NCBI GenBank assembly: GCA_023091735.1
Contig: JALKBU010000533.1
Location: 1 to 34,695, forward strand
Length of the DNA stretch: 34,695 bases
From: Trichomonas tenax
Taxonomy: Eukaryota > Parabasalia > Trichomonadida > Trichomonadidae
Direction of reading: 5' to 3'
Shown here piece after piece: positions 30,301-34,695 of the stretch. The notes under the pieces are model-generated. The model saw only the letters and a list, made by a program, of their open reading frames with translations. It did no database searches and was not told where the DNA came from. Made by a program: the position numbers and the translations under genes. Position 1 is the stretch's first letter, and every line of letters begins with the position of its first letter.

Positions 30301-33300
30301 CCACAAGAGATGGAGAGATGGAAATACTTGTTGGATTGATACTTACTTCTGACTGAGCTGAAGATGAATTGGATTGAACAATAACACTGTTACTAATAAT
30401 ATCGGCAATGCTTGTTTGAATTGGAATATCTGCAGTTTCCTTGTAATAAGTTAAGAGTTGGGTTGAGAGCTCTGCACTTGAATTTTCGGCTTTAGAAAGT
30501 AAGTCATTGAGGCGTGTGATTTCATTTGACTTCTGAATGTTCTCACTGACAAGGAGACTGTTCTCTGAACATTTCTCCTTATACAGATTTTGAAGTTCAG
30601 AAATATCGGTGAGATTATCGACATTTGCAACTGGAGTAATAATATTTTCTGCTTGAGATTGTGATTGTTGTTGTTCAAGGAGAGAATTGATTTGTGATTG
30701 AAGTTCGTTGTTGCGTTCGCGTTCCATGGAAAGACGAAGGGAGTAGTTGCTCTCAAGGGACTTGTTAGCATCTTCAAGTTGGTTAATAATTGATTTGAGA
30801 TCTTCGAGGCTCATGTCAACTGACTTTGCCTTGTTGAGGACTTCCATTATAGGAGATGTCTCTTCTTCGACTTCGCTATTATCATTTTCACTATCACTTG
30901 GTGAAGATGATGATGAGGATTTGTCCTTGTGTTCTTTTTCTTCATTACTGACAGATGAGACTGGAATAGTTTCGTCTGACGTAGATTCTGTTTCAATTAG
31001 TTGTTCATGGTCTGACTCTGGTGATGTAAGTTTAGATGCAATAGCATCAACAGAAATTGGTCTTGATTGGATAACAAAGGATGGGCATTCGAACTGAGAT
31101 GTTGATTGATCTTCTGAAGATGTTGGTTTATCGCCTTGTTTCTTTGGTTTCTTAGATTTCTTACCTGATTTGTACTTCTTCAAATTGGATGTTTGATGTT
31201 CTGCAAGAAGACGGAAGTAGTCTTTCTGAAGTTGATCAAGTTGCTTCTTCGCAATGGATAACTCGCTTGAAAGATTTTCGTCGTCTGATTTAACTGCTGT
31301 TGATGAGACTGGTTTGATTTCGTCGATTAGCTTTTCGCTATACGATTCATCATCTGAAGATGATGACGAAAACTGAGATTTGTGAGCCTTAGCGGTTGAA
31401 GGTGGAGGATTTGCCTTAGATGAAAGTTCACTAAGAACTAATTCAAGTTGTGCATTCTTCGTTTGCAATGATTCTTCATCATCCTTTTCATCTGCAACAA
31501 GTTCTCGGTTGATTATAGTTGGTTTTGGTTGCTCAACTGAAACTAAAGCAAACAATTCTGTTTGTGTTGTAATGCTAACATTGCTCATAGCTGTTGGTTT
31601 GTTTTCTGTTAACTGAAGATCAATATGTGACTTAATTGGTTCGATCTTGATTTGATGATCCTGATGAATTGGAGTGTATAATTCTTGTGGATTCCTTGAG
31701 CCAACTAATCTCGTGATTTGCTTCTGAAGTCGATCGTTTTCACCACGTGGATCAGCAGGTTCAGCTTCAACTATGCGCTTAAGATCATTGTTCAACTGTT
31801 CTGCAGATTTGATTTCTTCTTCAATCTGTTCAAGTGACATGTTGTTGCACTTGTTTTCCAAAGTTAATGGAGAAACATAACCAAGTTCATTATCTGAGTG
31901 AACAACATCTGAATCGTTAATTGAGATAGATTCGCCGGAATCAAATGAACCTGATTCTGAAATCTTTGTTGGCATTTGTTTATCAGACTCATTTGATGAT
32001 TGTTCTGCACTATGACTTGAACTATGGCTGATTGGGTTCTTAGCTTTCTTAGATTCCTTGAGTTTCTTAACTTCATTCTTTGGTGATGTCTCAAGAAGAC
32101 GCTGGTTTTCAAGCGCCATCATGATTAACTTCTGCTTGGCTTCATCAACAGTTGCGTCATCATTTGAATCAAAGACGATATCTTCAACGTATTGATGAAG
32201 AAGAGTCTTAAGCTGATCATTCTTTGATTCAATGACAGTATCATCATCATTAGGATTGGCTGTCAATGCAGATGCCTTCTGCAAAGTTTGAACATAGAAC
32301 TCTCTATCTGTTTGAACAATGACGTTAAGTTTCTGGACAGAAAGCTTTTCAACTAACATAGCATTTTGACTCCTAAGTTGTTCATTTTCATCATGAAGCT
32401 GTGATATTGGAGAATTATCGAGTTGATGCCTTAACTTACCAAGTTCTTCACGAAGCTTCTGGAGCTCTTTCTCATAGTCGGATACTTGATTGTCCTTCTT
32501 TTGGATCTCTGATTGCAAAAGATCATTGATTTGTTTCTGATCGTCATAAAATTTCTTGAAATCTTGTGGAGGTGGATTTAATTTCTGGATTTCTTGCTGA
32601 ATCTGATCATTCAACTTCTTTTGCTTTTTAGCATCCTTAGAGTTCAGTAGTGCATTATTTGCATCCTGAAGAGCTTTAATCTTCTCTTGAAGAGCACTTA
32701 TTTCTTTGTCATTATGCTCGGGTTTAGTTTCATCATTGGCGTTTGTAGGCAGTTCTTGTTTCTTTGCTAATTCATTACGCAACTGTTCAATGAGTTCAGC
32801 ATTGCGTTGATTGATAGTGTTGAAGTCTTCAACTGCTGGAGATACATGTGCAGCCTGCGACATTGTTCGCATAATATCCGATATTTCTGTTTGAATGTCT
32901 TTGCTAACTTTCTGTGGTCCAGACTCTTCAGAAGATTCGTAATATGAATATGATTCATCCTGGGATTTCATTTCCTTGACTTGTTCTGGAAGTTGTTTTT
33001 CAAGTTGAGCAATCTTCTCTTTGAGCTTTTCATTTTCTCTCTGCAGCTTCCTCATGTTGGAATCTGAAGGAGCAAGATTGAATTGCTCATGAGATTTTTC
33101 CTTAGCAAGTGACTTGAAGTCATTGTTGGATTGTGTAAGATTCTTGAGTTCCTTTTGAAGTTCAGCAAAGTTCATATTATCCAATCTAGCCATCAAATCT
33201 TCATCATCAGATGAATGGATCGAAACTGAATCGCCAGATGATGTGTTTTGAACACGAAGAAGATCGTTTGAAGTAATGAATTCATGTTTGATTTTAGCAA

Positions 33301-34695
33301 GTGGAACATTTGGTTGTTCTTGGGAATCTTCATCCTTCTCAGGTTTCTCTGTCTTGACATTAGCGTTGAACTTAATATGCTCTGGCTTAATTTCTGAAGA
33401 CTCTGGGTGAGTTTGGTTCTGTTCGCTTGTTAATTCGTCTGCAGGTACTGAAGCTGAAGCAAATTGCATCGCGGATGGTGAATGAACCTTTCCAATCTTG
33501 AGTCTTGGATGCTCATCATCAGGGAAGTCTGAGCTCTCTGATTTAACTATACTTGGTGCCTTCTTCATCTTGCGATGTTTCTTTGGTGACTTGGAACCCT
33601 TCTTCTTAGATGGCTTCAATATTGCTTGCAAATCTTGGTTCTCCTTTGAAAGCTGAATTAACTGCAGCTTAGCAAGTTCATCTGGTGTCTTGTCTTGAAT
33701 GTCCTCGACATCTGGAGCAATTAATGATCTAAGTTGGCTATTTTCTTTATTGAGGTCGTCAATTTCACCATCCTTTGCCTTGATTGCAGAGCTTTGTTTC
33801 TCTAGATCTGCGTTCAAGAATTTGATCTGAGCCTTAAGTGAAAGAACTTTATTCTTGAGGTCATCAACGTTAACCGGAGATGGCTCAGTTGCTGCCTGTT
33901 CTCGTTGTTGAGCTTGGGATTCAAGAAGTTCACGAAGCTTGTTTTGAAGCTCTTCATTGAGTTTCTTTTCATCCTCAAGGCTTCGCTCTGAAGCGGCTTT
34001 GAGTTCATCATTTTCATTTCGAAGAACTTTGATTTCTGTCTGAAGATCCTCAAGAGTCATATTATCAACATTTGGTAACTTTTGGGATTCTTGTTCTTCG
34101 TCATTTGAGTAGTAATGACTAGAATAATATTCATAACTTGATGAAGATGATTCTTTCTTTGCTTTAACAGCGGTAACTTCCTCCTTAACAGCATCATCGG
34201 TTTCATCTGGAATTGAAAATAGTGGTTTGTCGCTTGTTGATGTTGGTATTTCATAATCTTCTTGTTGAATTTGTAATGAAGGCGTAATAAATTCTGATTT
34301 CTCAGGAGTCTGTGATTCTTGTATAGAAATTTCTTCAATAGATTCTAGAATAATTTGAGATTTTTCAACAACTTCAACTGGAACTTGTTTCTCTTCAAGT
34401 GGCTGTTCTTCATCTAATTCTGTTGCATCGGTATTTTCTTTCGAAGATGGAGATTCATTATTCAAAGCATTATCGTTAGATTTAGGTTTCTTGGGGCGTG
34501 GTTTCTTGACGAGGCGCTTTCCTTTGTAAGAGTGGTTTGGACAATGAAGCTTCGATTTGAGTTTGGAATTCTCAGCAAGAAGGGATTCAAGAACGGATTT
34601 GGCTTCATCAACATTTGATAGAGGTTGTTCTTTATTCTTTTCCTCATTTGTTGATTTGACTTTGGAATCTTTCTTTCCATGTTCAGAATCTGAGT
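24386..34695 (-). CDS. Giant modular coiled-coil protein (5' end beyond window)
   Basis: An uninterrupted frame of over 3,430 codons runs from the stop at 24386-24388 to the right edge with no in-frame stop. The apparent start at 34465 is a TTG, and the frame continues upstream (LESLLAENSKLKSKL, then a basic KRLVKKPRPKKPK tract). The N-terminal part (about 28.9-34.7 kb) is a series of diverged units, each with a Ser/acidic cluster, a short helix of the form NLTLSDLQREI, a coiled coil, an EIHTKNSQLQELFEKL-type segment and a basic KKKSKSKPNKK tract. At 26.2-27.7 kb a second repeat occurs, with a GETPEQ-type start and an A-rich helix. The last 500 residues are helical, less repetitive and end VASYTALKQSLI. 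There is no membrane segment. Charge patterning and length suggest a cytoskeletal scaffold, for example of the costa, axostyle or Golgi, but this is inference. Confidence 0.88.
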   Translation of the reverse strand, partial: SDSEHGKKDSKVKSTNEEKNKEQPLSNVDEAKSVLESLLAENSKLKSKLHCPNHSYKGKRLVKKPRPKKPKSNDNALNNESPSSKENTDATELDEEQPLEEKQVPVEVVEKSQIILESIEEISIQESQTPEKSEFITPSLQIQQEDYEIPTSTSDKPLFSIPDETDDAVKEEVTAVKAKKESSSSSYEYYSSHYYSNDEEQESQKLPNVDNMTLEDLQTEIKVLRNENDELKAASERSLEDEKKLNEELQNKLRELLESQAQQREQAATEPSPVNVDDLKNKVLSLKAQIKFLNADLEKQSSAIKAKDGEIDDLNKENSQLRSLIAPDVEDIQDKTPDELAKLQLIQLSKENQDLQAILKPSKKKGSKSPKKHRKMKKAPSIVKSESSDFPDDEHPRLKIGKVHSPSAMQFASASVPADELTSEQNQTHPESSEIKPEHIKFNANVKTEKPEKDEDSQEQPNVPLAKIKHEFITSNDLLRVQNTSSGDSVSIHSSDDEDLMARLDNMNFAELQKELKNLTQSNNDFKSLAKEKSHEQFNLAPSDSNMRKLQRENEKLKEKIAQLEKQLPEQVKEMKSQDESYSYYESSEESGPQKVSKDIQTEISDIMRTMSQAAHVSPAVEDFNTINQRNAELIEQLRNELAKKQELPTNANDETKPEHNDKEISALQEKIKALQDANNALLNSKDAKKQKKLNDQIQQEIQKLNPPPQDFKKFYDDQKQINDLLQSEIQKKDNQVSDYEKELQKLREELGKLRHQLDNSPISQLHDENEQLRSQNAMLVEKLSVQKLNVIVQTDREFYVQTLQKASALTANPNDDDTVIESKNDQLKTLLHQYVEDIVFDSNDDATVDEAKQKLIMMALENQRLLETSPKNEVKKLKESKKAKNPISHSSSHSAEQSSNESDKQMPTKISESGSFDSGESISINDSDVVHSDNELGYVSPLTLENKCNNMSLEQIEEEIKSAEQLNNDLKRIVEAEPADPRGENDRLQKQITRLVGSRNPQELYTPIHQDHQIKIEPIKSHIDLQLTENKPTAMSNVSITTQTELFALVSVEQPKPTIINRELVADEKDDEESLQTKNAQLELVLSELSSKANPPPSTAKAHKSQFSSSSSDDESYSEKLIDEIKPVSSTAVKSDDENLSSELSIAKKQLDQLQKDYFRLLAEHQTSNLKKYKSGKKSKKPKKQGDKPTSSEDQSTSQFECPSFVIQSRPISVDAIASKLTSPESDHEQLIETESTSDETIPVSSVSNEEKEHKDKSSSSSSPSDSENDNSEVEEETSPIMEVLNKAKSVDMSLEDLKSIINQLEDANKSLESNYSLRLSMERERNNELQSQINSLLEQQQSQSQAENIITPVANVDNLTDISELQNLYKEKCSENSLLVSENIQKSNEITRLNDLLSKAENSSAELSTQLLTYYKETADIPIQTSIADIISNSVIVQSNSSSAQSEVSINPTSISISPSLVASSNVDEETLHQKNKELQALVLSHQGLLDLTSSKEAQDSTTSTNTEPVTEEDELYIAKRQLESLQKENFRLIALLESQSQSKNKKKSKSKPNKKSQKNATMKQSASEVSDNSHIDDQDAKHEQVQMPSFEDDAIDAVEQTVEHIPEVASKPNRSPSSSSISISCSEAEANNDQNDSSSSGSSSYSDDDIPFEKSPSGSVSAENLTLSDLQREIAKLNSENESLEKSTSLSLADEHARNESLQQQLQAILAQQKPTEPDKDGTNFERLYNEKMNENLLLVSDNNQKQQEIERLQSENEILKSQFKLSNDPEQNYEELLNEIVKLKSELQQLKQQQSENAPNAEIKSEVAVLSKNLVALESDDEDEIHTKNSQLQELFEKLNAQKNAANGIQDIVDNNLKFASSSSSLSSDSDECERVEVELLEQQIVALKEKNKQLESEKSIDNERKLNAMLQDKLRQIIDEMNLPNKSENYQALYMEKLEQNNKLLGDINGKNEQIAQLNEQINELKSRLSDPSANRYTAKSLVEKDQSDLNSFNELMKETIISLKIKDKQSVASIIVSITLEKQLGQLNEDNRYLREFAKSNGIKLTPPVFKYNLDTAKVAKSACVVLSDDEDEEDPEAIRKDLEERIRNKRFENDSYVNQLKSLGKSIDNLPSSTKQEPVVEDDTEVNDALYEAVNSDSHAVYNKLSEVLLNYNPLFNLRSRDIEFDFDAEASTVDVDNLKNLLKDQELMIGKLKHDVGAAKEDNARLNQEKDKLNQVIDTLNKQSEDEKATIKHLHNELKKAQSRSTDSFGKLNDDEEQGADKEELLAQIKTLADENENLKKLVSEETVTEKNKMALHIQNLEKEKDNLKKLVQEEELSMLPVGTIIDNIDFPEIPDEKPENHEKRLTEAIEADALKKIAILQKRNRHLQKLLDEAIESNKAPEQPAINSTDMALQEGESEDDRLTRVLAIAQASNVAEIARLKNKLKAAGVLETAEEFSARDVTIQKIPGETPEQYQQRFLDAVDQEANGIINNLRAIIAENNIDQPEFEELVVRVPKNKFGSQSQAKEPTKVALVSPVTEQKKIQPLDDNKQPETKIIKELEHFIDAKQQMFLDKLVEKDNMIDELKSQIEALKQPHVEQFRAAEQVSIELIKADNEAERQAKYIAAIEEKANEKIAHLEKQLKLQEIQKQELLDKINQIQSSSMMQEDKDAEIKRLTEQLNVLKDTNAEMKLSLKDINVGEISGQDKGEIIEKINEKVDQLVNDRVAELQKKTEEQQVRLQELESELARKNMEKIKKDVMVNLEEVEVEHHSDETPEEFQEKLIKQIEAKANAKIIELYEENIKLKEIIDNTNGPDVLEVIEGETSEQREERMENLVRVLHNQVLHLTDDLQQSKDTEAEAVTELQGKVKQLEALQAQDAVKSLELQENAENLQKQEDIITELKQKLDDANKRVEQAQSSLAAIVNKQAIDQPSLNSTVEGIQEANTIEPVDKGMEREKLAKMCNDMKGVIIEIKRRLIKSERLRSKLREAHRQLEKDHASVMKVITDAATKANISLITSNDTGIAKAVCALIEINDYNSLLKFCSDTVSNILSTFSSLVGGEPVKFYVNGPEDSSDIMDEARRIRGLIKSSIAKTNTDMKKAQQQVMMIEDKLKSFEQENVDIIDRFSSDGAIKMKKNYKVLMRRCHIYQQNEKQLRDLIFKAYPHIYDGVSKDAGIVVIMKEFCIKYPHFIVDLIQDTAEKPLLTLDHRVATMKKRFDGLIQKYEFIVNRFSIAGSKNTNPEIIRKVTDACNLLIKTIFPPTLNLNAYSQPRDIQKHINKLLNDLKNIYTLIPNSAVPKSSNISNLISGIKKYLMTPIGMAPDLDQSYVTTDSIATDQLSLGGRLFEYENRIQSLMDIVSSSIPLTKVLDPLCEILGVQTTEYSEEAFADIVDALIERCQENETFSNKCEKAREALKAFIVVIGDKVPQKAVASYTALKQSLI
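26180..27720 (-). repeat. Diverged protein-level repeats, family 2 (GETPEQ type)
   Basis: About six copies are visible: PDEKPENHEKRLTEAIEADA, GESEDDRLTRVLAIAQASNV, PGETPEQYQQRFLDAVDQEA, DNEAERQAKYIAAIEEKANE, DETPEEFQEKLIKQIEAKAN and GETSEQREERMENLVRVLHN. Each has an acidic turn, then an Arg/Lys-Leu...Ala helix, then a heptad stretch such as IIELYEENIKLKEII. Spacing is irregular (about 45-135 residues). No counterpart is obvious in family 1 units. Confidence 0.65.
28900..34100 (-). repeat. Diverged protein-level repeat units, family 1 (NLTLSDLQREI type)
   Basis: The marker helix recurs as NMTLEDLQTEI (near 34030-34075), NMNFAELQKEL (33150-33187), NMSLEQIEEEI (31810-31847), DMSLEDLKSII (30788-30820) and NLTLSDLQREI (29665-29698). 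A weaker VELLEQQIVALKEKNKQLE lies near 29050. Spacings are roughly 290, 445, 345 and 370 residues. Between markers come related blocks: LYKEKCSENSLLVSENIQK and LYNEKMNENLLLVSDNNQK, and then AKKQLDQLQKDYFRLLAEHQ and AKRQLESLQKENFRLIALLE. The units have diverged too far to be obvious at the DNA level. Confidence 0.7.

Noticed and set aside
24402..31097. Numerous 60-155 codon frames on both strands inside the giant gene
   Set aside because: They are shadows of the uninterrupted coiled-coil frame. None has an independent domain or promoter.

Overview
The window looks like nuclear DNA of a parabasalid protist, most likely a Tritrichomonas-type trichomonad. It is AT-rich. The proteins are plainly eukaryotic: a PP2A B56 subunit, ARL16, microspherule protein 1, an NXF mRNA exporter and a HECT ligase. 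Every intact gene is a single uninterrupted frame with no intron signal found. Several starts lie about 9-17 nt downstream of a TCA-Y-W initiator, the core promoter known from Trichomonas. The exact species is an inference.

Layout. 1-36 is the 3' end of a + strand gene. 155-1312 (+) is an unrecognised membrane protein whose start codon seems split by one extra T. 1786-2244 (+) is a small tail-anchored protein. 2402-4051 (-) is a PP2A B56 regulatory subunit. 4341-6545 (-) is a broken, truncated HECT ligase. 6550-7587 has no convincing gene. 7588-8934 (+) is a Gln-rich, possibly SAP-containing protein. 9307-10047 (-) is a broken LCM/TIGR00027-type methyltransferase. 10758-12965 (-) is a coiled-coil protein. 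13333-15165 (-) is a homeodomain-like plus WD40 protein. 15642-17774 (-) is another coiled-coil protein. 17899-18081 (-) is a possible zinc-motif remnant. 18556-19068 (+) is ARL16. 19278-20396 (-) is an MCRS1 homologue, divergent from the NXF homologue at 20473-21729 (+). 22367-24325 (+) is a wrecked repeat protein resembling a surface protein. 24386-34695 (-) is a giant modular coiled-coil protein whose N-terminus lies beyond the window.

Functionally this is a mixed housekeeping neighbourhood: chromatin and mRNA export (MCRS1/NXF), signalling (B56, ARL16) and cytoskeletal-looking coiled coils, interspersed with dead genes. Over 10.3 kb the giant gene has no break, while three nearby genes carry several frameshifts or stops each. 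That argues that the breaks are real decay rather than poor sequence. I found no CRISPR array, rRNA, tRNA or complete transposon. I also see no clear multi-gene novel system. The most unusual items are the homeodomain-WD40 fusion, the architecture of the giant protein, the methyltransferase relic of possible bacterial origin, and the start-codon lesion.
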